Assembly: GCA_020091685.1 (NCBI GenBank)
Contig: CM034595.1
Location: 4,889,971-4,953,970 of the forward strand
Reading direction: 5' to 3'
Length of the DNA: 64,000 nucleotides
DNA from: Lutjanus erythropterus
Lineage: Eukaryota; Chordata; Actinopteri; Lutjaniformes; Lutjanidae
In this document: piece after piece, positions 40,801 to 53,200 of the stretch
How the letters are laid out: each line of letters opens with the position of its first letter
Numbering within the stretch: position 1 is the stretch's first letter
Notes under the pieces: model-generated
Databases searched by the model: none
What the model was told of the DNA's origin: nothing
What the model saw: the letters and a program-made list of their open reading frames with translations, nothing else
Position numbers and translations under genes: made by a program

Positions 40801-43800
40801 TGTATCGTGCACTTCTGCGTCCATTTTATTTTGTTTGATGGTGGAGTTTTTTTTCATTCTCCATAACTGCAAAATGGAGATGGTGTTGCCTTACTGGTAT
40901 GTTTATAATGCATCAACAATTTATGGAATGGCTCCACATTTTGGAAAAAAATCTTGCTTGACAAGAGTTAGATGAAAAGATCAATACACATCTCTCATTC
41001 ATGTGTTATAAATATGACGTTAGAGGCAGGAGATGGTTAGCTTAGCTTAGCATAAAGACTGGAAGTAGAGCAAAACAGTGAGCCTGGCTCTGTCAAAACT
41101 TACATAATCTCATTGTTATCAAAAATACGATTTTAATCAATGAATCCAATGATTACTTTTTAAATTTGTTGATTAGTTTCACAGCTAATTATTCTATTTT
41201 AATTATTCTTTTTTGTTACTTGATTAATAAATTGATGAATTTACCCAAAATGAAAATCAAAAGCTTGTCTCATGTGTATTTAATGTTTTATTTAATCACC
41301 AGTCTGAAAAGGAAACGCATTAGAATAATGATAATGATGTCATATTTAAGAATTAGTCTAACTTCCGCTCTATTTAATAAACCATATTAGTCTGATTTCT
41401 AGTCAGAAAAAATACTGGACCTTAAATTCAAAGGGATTGTTGTGACACAGATTCATTTAATCAGTGTATTTAAACCCTTTCCCTGAATTGAAGAATCAGT
41501 ATTTTACTTAAGCACTTGACTTAATACTTTAATACTTTCTATTTATTTCCTTACTCCTGTAATACGCAGTTAAGATGGTCACTGGTGAATATATTTTTGC
41601 ATCAGCATGAGGAAAGGAAAATAACTGAACTGATTTACAGACTGTAACAACGTCTGTAATGTTAGTTTAACAGAAAATATATAAAAAAGAAAATCACTTT
41701 GAAGTGACTACTAACAGAATTAACAGAATCAGATAATTGCTTGGGTGGGAATAGATACTGTCTTCATAAACAACTCCAGTGCTTTCACTTAGCAGTTGCA
41801 GCCAACTGCTAAGATGAAGTTTAGCAGAGTTTACAGAGCACCACATCTGTCTAAAATACTCCCACACTTCACATGATTGTGGGTGGGATTTTTTGGTCAC
41901 AGCTTGTTCTCTGGGGGAATGCACGCTTTGGCCAGACGCAGCCATTATGACATACTGACACACGTCATGCAAATGTCCATATTTCTATAATCAGTTATGT
42001 TAATTAGATCAACAAATTGTCCCAATCTTAAACCAAACTGTTTCATGTCTGGGTGCAGTGACTTCCTGCAGTCTCTAGTTATCTGTTTGCTAAGAAATAC
42101 TTATAAGACTTAACTCCCAATCAACTAAACCATACAACAAGTTGATTAACTGAGATTTACACGTGCAGATAGGTGAATTTTTATGCCCCTCTCTGCTTCC
42201 AGTCTTTATGCTAAGCTAAGCTAATCGCCCCCTGGCCCAAGCTTCATCCAACCCACAGACATGAGAATGGTAATGATCTACCCATCTCATTTTCTGCAAG
42301 ACTAAGGACATTTCCCCGAATTTTAAATGACTCCCCTAAAAAGATTTCTTAGCTAAAACTATGAATGCCAAATGTTACTTTTTTATGTCAGTTTCTTATA
42401 GAATCAAATGGAAAGGACTCCTTTGCCAATATTTTGTCCCCAAAAGAGAATTTCACCATCAACATTAGCCAAAGACCAAAATGCAAAAGGACATGTAGAA
42501 ATCTGACAAATCTGTGTGGCTGCAGTATAACACATTTATACCCCACAGCTGAAAAATCACACTTTAAAGCTATTTATATGTTCGTGTAGCCACCTTTGAG
42601 AAAGTAAATTATCCACATTCAACCACACAATAATGCAATGACTGCAGTAATCCTCATGTGTTATTGCACTCTAACTGCACAGACATACCAAATGGTGGAA
42701 TGTTCTTATAGCTATCCTAATGAAGGAGGTGTTCCCTTTTAGGTTTTGGCAAAACTCGCAGTATGCCACAGGATTTGTTCCGTGCTGGACTAGGTAAAGT
42801 ATGAGTGCTGCTGTGGTTTTGCTTGAAAGGCCTTGTCTACCCTTAACCTAAAGGCCTTGTCTGTCTGCCTCCCTGGCTATGAACTAATATCTCCTCTATA
42901 TGAATATTTGAATACTGAGGCCTGGCCAAGATGTGGGTAGAGCGTACAGTTATGGCTGAGTCAGTCAAGGTGGTGATTTAGTCTCAGACAGCTCTAGTCC
43001 AGCAGCAGAAACCATGAGCTCACATGGATGCTTTTCCCAGCAACAAGAGAAAAGACTGAAGGAGAAAAGAGAGATGTGTCAGGGCTTCCAGAGATCCTAT
43101 CAGCTGCTGCTCTCTATCTATCTTTTGCAGCACTCTTCTGTCTCCTCTTCTCACACTCCCTCCCTCTAAACCTTCTTTTCAACCCCCCCCCCCCACACAC
43201 ACACCTTAGAACCCACAGCTAGAGTGAGGCAGCCTGGTTAGTGGTTGGTTATCATGGATTGTTTTTTATCTCATGACATAGCGGCTCCTCTCTCAGTGCA
43301 GAACGACCTTGTTAGTCAATCGGGGACGTTTGGTTTCAAGGATGCAGCTCCCCCAAAAATATTCCATGGAGGCTGCCAGGAGACAGCATCCCATTTTAGA
43401 AGTTCAGAGGTTAAATATTTCATGAAAGAGGCATCCATCCTCTGTGTATAACACCAGCCTGCTCCCCTGTCTCCCCACAGACCAACTTAACTCACCCTTC
43501 CTGACCACTTCGGGATGGATCTCAAACCTCAATCCTCTGTATAGAGTCACTGCATCCTTTCACCATCAAACATCCCATTTGAAAACACTCTGTTTCTCCT
43601 TTTTTTGGAGGGCAGAACAGTCAATCTAGATGAGAAGAATAACACAGGATGCAAGGAATCATATAGGGAAGTGTTTTGAGATTCATCTCAAGTGTTTCTC
43701 CTTCTTTTGTCTGAATGACTCTCTCTTGTGTGTGGCTATGTGCAGATGAGTTTAGTCCCTACATGGGCAGGAGGGCATCCAGCTCTCTGTCTCTGACCAA

Positions 43801-46800
43801 CGGATCAGCGTCACCCAGGGTCGAACCCTCCGGATCTCAGTCCGCACCTCAGAGGAAGAGGCTCCTGAAGGCTCCCAGCCTGGCCGAGCTGGACAGCTCC
43901 GACTCTGATGTCAGTATGAGTTTGGGGTGCAAATTACATCTGGCGCGTGTGGAGCACATAATGATTGTACACTTCATTCACTCAGGATGAAATTGTTGGG
44001 CGCAGATCGGCCAGCAGTTCCAGTGTGGCTACGTCTTTGATGGATGATACATCCCCAGAGTCTGCGCTGGGGAAGAAAAGTGAGTCAGGAAGTTTTTCTA
44101 CATCTCTGTCAGCTCCTGTCAGCTCTGTCGCCTCCTCAACTAAAGCATTCACTGACAATGATCGATGGGTTTTAGGGCTTTATTTAGACAATCTGTAGCA
44201 TGTGGTCTAAAGTGCATGGTGCACGTGCATTTAGGGTGTGTCCAACTACACTCTGCTGTTTAAACGGTGTATCATCTGGGTGCAAAGTAAGGCGCAAAGT
44301 GTTTGTATTTGGTCTCTTTATTAATCATAGGTATGTTTTGGGCATAGCATGAATGAAACCAATCATACTGTCATCTGCCATTCCCTTTAAGGGCCAGGTG
44401 CACCTGCCTGTGGCACATTACTATTTAAATGATGGATTCAGCAGGTTGGAGAAGCAAACAGAGACGCTAAAATGATCCCCATGTAGTGATGGAGGCACTG
44501 TGGTTAAATCAGGTCAGGTGGGCCGTAGTAAATCTTGAAAGAAAACACTCATATAACAATACAACACAATCACCTGGAAAGCTCAAGCTGCGCAACATCA
44601 TTTAAAAGATGGTTTATGATCAGAGAGGCCACATTCAGTTTTGTTTCCATGCATGCATTATTGTCACTGCAGCACATATTGTTAATATTCAAGCAGCAAA
44701 ACTAACAACTCTTATAAACTGTATAGGACAGAGGAAACTCTTTTTCCTCGTTTTTTTTTTAGATAGCTCTGATGGAAGTGAACTTTGACTGTGTGTGAGA
44801 CCTTTTGGATGTGTAGAAGAACACAGGACATTATTGAGCAGATCCTGGCGATCCTGTCAGATTTAGATGATTGATAAAGTTACAGATATGTGCATAAATT
44901 GGCACAGTGTCTCTCTTATGCACACACAACTTCATCCTATTTCACCCACCTGCAATTTATCTGCTATTAATAAGAATGTACATTTTTTGACTACTGGATT
45001 ACCTGCAGTGTTCTAGAAGTTCATGCTTTGAACCTGCTTATGTGTCTGAATAATGCATCTTTTCTATAGCAGGAGAATAGTGGCATAATCACTTTCTGCA
45101 GCTTCATGATAGCAATGCGCCTGACCACACCTCAGTTTAAGACAGCAATGAGAGCTGCACTGTGTGCTGCTTTGTGCCAGGCAGAAGTTAGAGCCTTTAA
45201 TCTCACAGCATCACCAGCCATGTTTTCCTGAGATTTTACTTTTTTGTTGCTGTTCTTGTTCTTGAGCCCTGAGTGAACCCAATCATCTTTCCAGTTAAGC
45301 TGCCTCTTTTTTCTTTCTGTTACCTGTCTTTTCCCCCATGAACAACAGCTCCCCCCATGTTCCTGCCCATCTCCTCCACACCTCAGCCAGAGAGGCGTCA
45401 GACCCCCCAGAGGAGACACTCCATCGAGAAGGAGACCCCGACCAATGTCCGACAGTTCCAGCCACCCTCCAAACAGAGCTCCAAGTCTCTAGTGAGTCAG
45501 ATATCTTTTCAGATCCTGTACATACCTGTTTATAAGAGCAGTAACAATTGACCCTTCACTAAGTCCCGCCCTCCTTAGCACAAGAACCACCAAGGGGTCA
45601 TTTTGACTCCTACTGGCATTTTCAAATGCATATAACTCTGTTCAAATAGAATTGATTTATTGATTATCTAGTGAAATGTACCTATAGCCGCTGAGGGGTC
45701 ATTTTTCTGCAAATGCCCACATCATCCTCTTCAAATTCCCCACATGAGTTTGCTTTTGTGTATTATGTTTCTGAAAGGACACAAAAAAGACACCATCCTG
45801 CAAACTCATGAGACAACAAGTATCACTCTTCTTAGAGCCCCATGCATACCGCTTCAACATGTAGATATATGCAAATCTTTACAGGCCTGCAGTGCTGACT
45901 TATAGTTGCTAATCTATGATTGGACCGTTGCTGTTCAGAGCAGGGACTTAGCGAAGGGTCAATAAACAAATAACAAATAGTATATTAGAGCATATTACTG
46001 TGGGCTATCTGGGGACAGTGTAGCCTGGAAAAGGTTCAAGCCAGCCCTGACCACAGATTCTGTCCAGTAACTTAATAAAGAAGACAAAAAACATGGAGAA
46101 ATGGGTGATGTGGAAGGCAAGGCGAGCATCAGGATCCTTACAGAGAAGCAAATGAGAAGTAACTGAAAGGAAACACTCACTGTCATCTCTCTTATCCTTT
46201 TATTGTGCATGACATGTGTCTTCCTGGATTTCTTTCCTCTTCTTTTTTTCTGTTACTAAATCCTCTGTGTGTGCTCACATTATCTCCTGGTGTAACTTCT
46301 TCAAACGGCAAAAACCCTTCTCTTCCTCCCCACCCACACACACATTCACCTTCTCTCGTTCAGGTTGGGATGATAGCCTCAAAACGTCCCTGGATCCCCA
46401 CCCTCCTCCTCCTCCTCCTCCGCCCTTCTCCCTCCACTCTCCACACTTTGCGGAGCTCCCACCCTGTCGAGGCGTTTGCGTTGGGGTTGATGAAGGCAGT
46501 TTTTGCTCTGTGCAGGAGCATTTACGTCAGAGGAAGAGAGTCGGCCAAGGTTTGCCAGTCTCCCCCAGTACATCCTGGCATAATAACATAATGTAGCTAC
46601 CCATCCTCTCCTAATGCTTCCTGCTTCACTAGAGGTCATTCACCTATAGTGCTGTCTGCTGCCATTATAGACTGAGGACAAACTGTTAGTTAACTGAGCT
46701 AGTGAGCAATATCATTTATTTAATAATAATTCATTCAGTGCTTTGGATCACATTTTAACAAATCAAACACAAGTAGGTAGCTGCAGCTGAAATTCATCTA

Positions 46801-49800
46801 AATCTGCTCTAGTGTTGAACAAATCATTTGTGTGCTAGTGGTGGGATGCATTTACAATAAAATGTCACATTTTGACCTCTGTGTTTTGGTTTGACACCAC
46901 GCAGAAACATGTGTTATTAACCACCCAGCCAAAGTTAATTTGAATTAAAACTTTATTTTATAAACATTTTATTTAAAATAATTGCTAAGTCTATATAGCT
47001 AGGTCTCAAAATCATGAAAAAATTAGCAGTTTTGTCTGCTCTAAAACGCTGGGGGCGTGTCCACTCCGCTGTCTCAGTGTCACCGGTACGACCTGAAAAA
47101 GACCTGAAACATGGACGCTCTGTCTAGCAGCTTTGTTGGACATGTCTAGACATGTTTCAGCCACTAGAGCCAGAGGACGGTGACAGGATGGTATTTTTTT
47201 TTCTTCCTCTGTGTCGGTTTGTTGGAACTGAAGTGAGCTGAAGTGAACTGCTGGGCTGATTTGGACTGAGAGTCACTGAAGGTATGTTTGTAACTGACCA
47301 TTAGGGGGGATGAGGGCAGGGGGAGGTGGTGTTGTTCGTGGGGCTAATTATAGTGTTGGGGGACCATGGCTCAGGCACGTCACCGAGCCATGATTCAGGT
47401 CTGCCCCAAAAATTCTGAACACAGTAATCGTGAACAACAGTTTAACGGTTTAACTCCACAATTAAGTACCACATAGTTCTCAGTCATTTTTTCAGCAACT
47501 ATTCTCTGACATACAATATGTTTAGAAAAAAAAGACCCCATTTCTTTTACAAAGTCTTTAAAAAATTCTGTTTGCAATTTTCTGATGCTTTCCCCCCTCA
47601 TTGTCTCTGGTTCGGTTATAAGACAGCATACTGTTAGGAGTCATGAGATCAGCAGGAGTTACAGCTGATTAACTTTTACTACAGCAGTCAGTCAGTGACT
47701 CATGATGTCTGGCTGTTAAAAAAGCCTTTCAACAGGATGCCAAGGCCGCCAAACAAACAAACCAATAAAATTAATGCTTTTTCAAGCCGATGTGAAACAA
47801 AGGAGTGGGAGTACAATGGCGGCACTGTGATGAAAACCCATAAAACACCTCACAAACTGTGTTGTTTTAGTTTGCTTGTGTTTGAAATTCATGAGTGGGG
47901 AGGTGAAATAAAGTCAGTATATGAATGCAGCAAAAGCTTTATTAAATATAAACCATTTATCTGCATCTAGAAGGGTTTATGACATTTTGCATCTATTTAT
48001 TTAGACAACAAAACTGATATTGAGCACATGTTGACTGTTAAGTAAGTAAGAAATGGGGTAACACTTTCAAAGTGTGTGCATAAGACTGACATGGCACGGT
48101 CAAAACCATGACATGACACCTGTTATGAACATTAAGGAGCCTTTATTAGTGTTTATGACTGGTGTCTTTAAGTGTCATTCTATAAATTATGTAATTTTTG
48201 ATGCAAAGTTGGGGTTAAGGTTCCATTGTCAACTTTGCATTAAAATTATATAATTGACTGAGTGATATTTTCTGGCACTGTGCTTACTTTGTGTAAATTG
48301 GTAATTATTAATCTGAGAAAACAAAAATGATGTGGAGTTACTCAAGGGTCCATTCCGGGCCTCTTCTATTCAACATTTACATGCTCCATATTGCTCAGAT
48401 TGTGTAATATTACACATGTACTCATGCACTTATGCAAATGACACACAATTCTACAGCGTCACCACATGACTACAGTTCCTCACATTTGCTGAATAAGTGC
48501 ACTGAACAAATAAATGAGTAAATGTGCCAAGGATATTGTTTTTTGGCGCAAAGAACAATAACCGAAGGCCAAAACTGATGGTGCTTCCCTTTAAAACAAA
48601 GCCCTGGAAAATTCAAAGTACATTAAAAGTACTGTATGCAACATCCACCACCACTGGGGGTCACAGTAGACCACCAGCATCTCAGACCAAAACAAATGCT
48701 TTGTTTAGATCAAACTGTCAAACAAGGCAGTGTTGATGAAATATGGATCAAGATTCTGTTAACACCTAAGATGTCTTCAGAAATGTATTTCAGTGTACTG
48801 TTTGGCTGTTACTCACCAGGCTGCCATATTGAAAATGGACACACAGGTTACTAATATGTATGCGTGACCGGCCCAAATAAACAGAGAAGCTCAGATAACA
48901 ACACAGTGTGACCAATTGCAAAATTTCTCCAAAAGTATTTGTATATTGTGTCAGTTACCAATTCATGCCATCATAAAAACCAAGGCATGATTCTTCTCCC
49001 AGGGATAGTCCATCAAATAAAAAAAAAAATCTATGCAATTGTGGCTTTAATTTGTTATCTTATCCTTTATTCATATTAAATAAAGATGTTTTGACAGCAT
49101 TTGTGTCAAGTTATTTACTCTGAAAAAGAACTACAATTAAAGCTGCAAGCAGCACTGAATGGGCCCTCATTCCCCTGCGCTCATCAGGGTGTGCTGTGGT
49201 CATGACCCTGTCGCCTGAGGCCGACTGGTCAAAAAGGCTCTGAATTTTCATATGTTTTGAACACTGCAGGAAGGAGTTTGATGTCACTTCCTGTATGCAC
49301 TAGGTGCCTCACACCTTCTAATTGTATGCCAAGTTCCAGTATATCAAGTGTAGATCACACTGTGAAAATTTCATGTAAATCATATGATGATTGTCCCAGA
49401 AAGCTTACTTCCTGTTGCCAGTAGGTGGATGGTAGGTATTACTAAGACCATCACGAAATATTGGCATGTAGATGTGTTCAGGCTGGGAATCTTATCAGAC
49501 GTTTAGTTTGGTGCAGATTGGATAGCAATTTCCTGTTTTAATGAAGTCTTTTAGTAACCTTTGATCACAAACTAGTCTAGATGGCACACACCAATTTTGA
49601 AGTCAACCTGATTCATTCCGTAGGAGGAGTTCCTTAAAATACAATGCATGGAAAATGACAAAATCGACCACTTAATTCAAAATGGCCGACTTCCTGTTGG
49701 GTTTAGGCTATGGGTCTGAGAGACTTTTTTGTGCATCTTGGCATGATAGGTGGATGTACTGATTTTTGTGAGTGTCAGTGAAACATGCCGTTGAGGTTGC

Positions 49801-50248
49801 GTTTTAGGGGGTGTGGCCAAGCCATTTTGCAACACTCATCAACAAAAACTGTATTACACGTAAATTTCCACTGTGATTGCAGGCCGGTGTTCAGGCCCTC
49901 GTAATAAGACAATAAATCAATCTATAGGGATATAGAATATAGATACAGAATTACAGACTATATGAAATGGGAGGGGAAAAAAAGCTCTTCATGCAATCCT
50001 GGCCCAGTTTGTGAGGATCTGTACTGCCCTGCACTGCTGCTGGAATCATGTCCTCCCATCACTCCAGTTGTTTCCGCATCATGAGCCCTCTGTGAATCTG
50101 CCTTTCTCTTCAGTGAACAATGACCCAAATAGAGTCTGGACCCACACAGGCTGCTCTGAAAGGTGCAGACGGATGGCTGTTGGTGTCCTGAATAATAAAT
50201 ACTTAGGCCTGTGTGTTTTGGACTTGCTGTTGTCAGAGACACTCACAG

Positions 50249-50295
<47 letters not shown>

Positions 50296-53200
50296 GTTGC
50301 AGGAGGAGTTCTGTTTCCCTGTGGAGTGCCTGTCTCTGACTGTGGAGGAGGTGATGCACATCAGACAGGTGCTGGTCAAAGCAGAGCTGGAGAAGTTCCA
50401 GCAGTACAAAGACATCTACAACGCCATGAAGAAGGGAAAGGTAGCTCCTTTTATGACACATGCACTCCCAGCTATACCCTTTATGAATGAGTAGGCCTGT
50501 ATCTTTCTTGACTTGACCATGAATTCCAACAGATTACATTTAGTCAAATAATTTCATGTTTGCATTAATTTTTTTCTCCTTCTAATATTATCATTATTTT
50601 TTTTTAATGCAGCTCTGCTTCTGTTGTCGAACCAAAAGGTTTTCCTTCTTCACCTGGTCCTACATCTGCCAGTTTTGCAAAAAGTAAAACATCTTATATG
50701 ATTATCTTAATATTTTGCTTTTTAAATGAAAATCAATAAGAAGGAAGTGTCACTGTTCATTCATTTCTTCCTCTGTTTTCCGTCTTATTTCTCCTCGCAG
50801 GCCTGTGTGTTCACAGTGCTGCAAAAAGGTAAGTCAAAGACAATAAATCGATCAGCCAATCAGCCGCCTGTGCAGCATGAAATCCTTCCTCCATTTGTTC
50901 CGATCTGTAGGCTGACAATAATTTTGGTGCCGAATTCAAAGCACATAGGGCAGAGTGGGGTAAAGTGAGCCAAATTTTATTTGTTGCCATCTAGGCAAAG
51001 AAAAATGAGGCAGAAGTACAATGAAAACATTAGCTTTATTTCAGGATGTCTCCTGTCAAAAGGACACTGAAAATAAGACTTTAAAAAAAGCCAGCACGAC
51101 TAGCTACGTCACAGTCACAGCAGTTAGCAATTACTTTATTGAGTGGAGGCAGAGCAGCCAGAGGACATCAGAGGGAAAACCAGAACATTTTCTCCATAAA
51201 ATATAATCCAGTTTCACCAAAATCTGTGACATAGTTGTTGGTGTGTAAAGCAGTATGTACTTGTTGAGACCCACCTGCCCAAAAGTTACACAGTGTGAGA
51301 ACAGCCATACGTGGCTGAGTGTAGAAATTAACTTTAAAAAGTCAGTGTAGTGTGATTTTGAGGTAGAATAGTTCCATAATGTTGCTGTAATATTCAGAAT
51401 CTTTTAATATTTTCCATTGATGAAAGACTTTTAAACATTTCTGCTAAATGAGGGTAATCATCCAAATTAAAGGGTCAGCCAGTGTTGTTTTGAGGAACAA
51501 AAAAACAAAACAAAACACAAAACAAAAACTAATAAATGTATGTTGATGAAGAAAAGGCAAACTAGTTGTAAAATACTTTGCCACATAGCCACCATTTTGG
51601 AAAAAATGCCTGTTTTAGCATTTTAAGCTACTGTTTAGCTAAATGATTCACAATGGCAACAAGGCAACTCACCAGTTATGTATAATACACATTTTATACT
51701 TTGACATATTTGCTTTGATATAACAGTTATTATACCTGAAAACTTACTTTGACAAGCCAAAAAGCCTGAGGTGTAAATAGATACTCCTCCCATGTGCTTG
51801 CTATTGCTATTTATATTTTTTTTGTTTACATCTTGATTTTTATCTTTTAATGTGTGGAGGTGGGAGTAGGGAGGAGTGGGTGGACTGGTATGTATTGTAC
51901 TCTAAAATCAAATTTGAAAACCTTGGAAAGAAACAAGGGCTGGGTCAACTTACCCACTGGTTCATCTTATCCCATTCTCTCCTACTATTAAGTTAAAGAT
52001 TTGCTTAAATCATCTGTGTGTCTAGCTTCAGATTCACATTATTGCCATTATATTGTATGAGTGATGCTTTTACATCTGTCTTGTTTTGCGTCTGTTACAT
52101 ATCTTCCAGGATGCATACTGAAGTAGTTTAGTTCAAGTCTGAAACCTGAGCACATAACCTTTGAGCTGTGAAGCAAGGACATGAAGTTTTATAAAAGAAT
52201 ATAAGCCTAAAATTTTCAGCAGTATTGTTATGCTTCTTCTTATTAACATTCATGTCTTGTCTAACAGATGCGGCTGCCGTCCAAACCTTACTCCAGCTTG
52301 CCCATCTACTCCATCGGCTCGACCAACACTCTCCCCAGGGAGAGGCTAAGTGCCATGGCTGCTGTAGGACAAGGACTCTCTGTGGCCGGCGGGCCGGGCC
52401 TGTCAGCAGTGGGAGGGGCCACGGCGACCCCCACTTTGAAAGAAGCGACAACAGGAGCATCTAAAGGAGCTGGAAAATCCTCTGGAGCAGCAGCTGCTGC
52501 TAAATCTGAGAAATCCTCCAGTAGCCCACAGCGCCACGGCATTCAGAAGACCATGTCAAAGTAAGAGCTACAAATACAATAATTCAGTCTGGTGAGAGTA
52601 CATGTAATGTCCTGATACAATACAAATTCTCCTGAGAGTTTGTATAATATTGGTACATTTGCTTGAAACACAAACTGTACAAGAGGTGAAAGAACACACA
52701 CTAAAAGACATTAATGCTGCAAATCCTAAAACATACCAAAGAAAACAAAAACAAAAAAACACATTTGCTCACAATCATAAAATGCAGAACTATTAAGACA
52801 AAAACAGAGGACTAAAAGGCCTTCAGTCATAGTATTTGGCGCATGTAACCAGTGTGTATCTGTAGACTACAGTGCACTGTCACTGTGACATCTAGTGGCT
52901 GAAAAGAACTATGATCAACACCAGTACAGGACATACTGAGAAGTGAATTTAAAAAGCTTTTATTCTGTTTTTCTAACCTATTGGTTAGTGTCACCACTGC
53001 AGTGGCAACAATTAATACTCACTATGCACTTAAGGAAATAAATGTAGTCTCCACAGACTAAACTGTAGCTTATGCACATTTGCTTGCATGGAAAATGCAT
53101 GATTGTAATGTGCTTGCATGCTTGATATTAATGTTAGCAATTTAGCACATAATATTTACTCATGACCATGTTGTCAAATAACAAGCAAGCAAGTATATTT

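Larger units (their letters stand above)
38344..42742 (+). other. spire1 intron, about 4.4 kb
   Basis: No supported exon. It contains two TIR elements (38887-39481 and 40925-42330) separated by sequence without recognised repeats (39482-40924). Confidence 0.75.
46550..50302 (+). other. spire1 intron, about 3.75 kb
   Basis: No exon is supported apart from the possible extended end of the cassette exon (to 46567). It holds a family E repeat (46900-47310), a LINE relic (48340-48990), an interspersed element (49136-49910) and a (GT)n tract at the acceptor. Confidence 0.75.

Noticed and set aside
43910..43918. Alternative donor gtatga at 43914
   Set aside because: It would add four bases and break the reading into exon 43986-44079.
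46216..46596. Polyproline frame over the candidate cassette exon
   Set aside because: It cannot be joined in phase to exon 45349-45491; the leucine frame is the one that fits.
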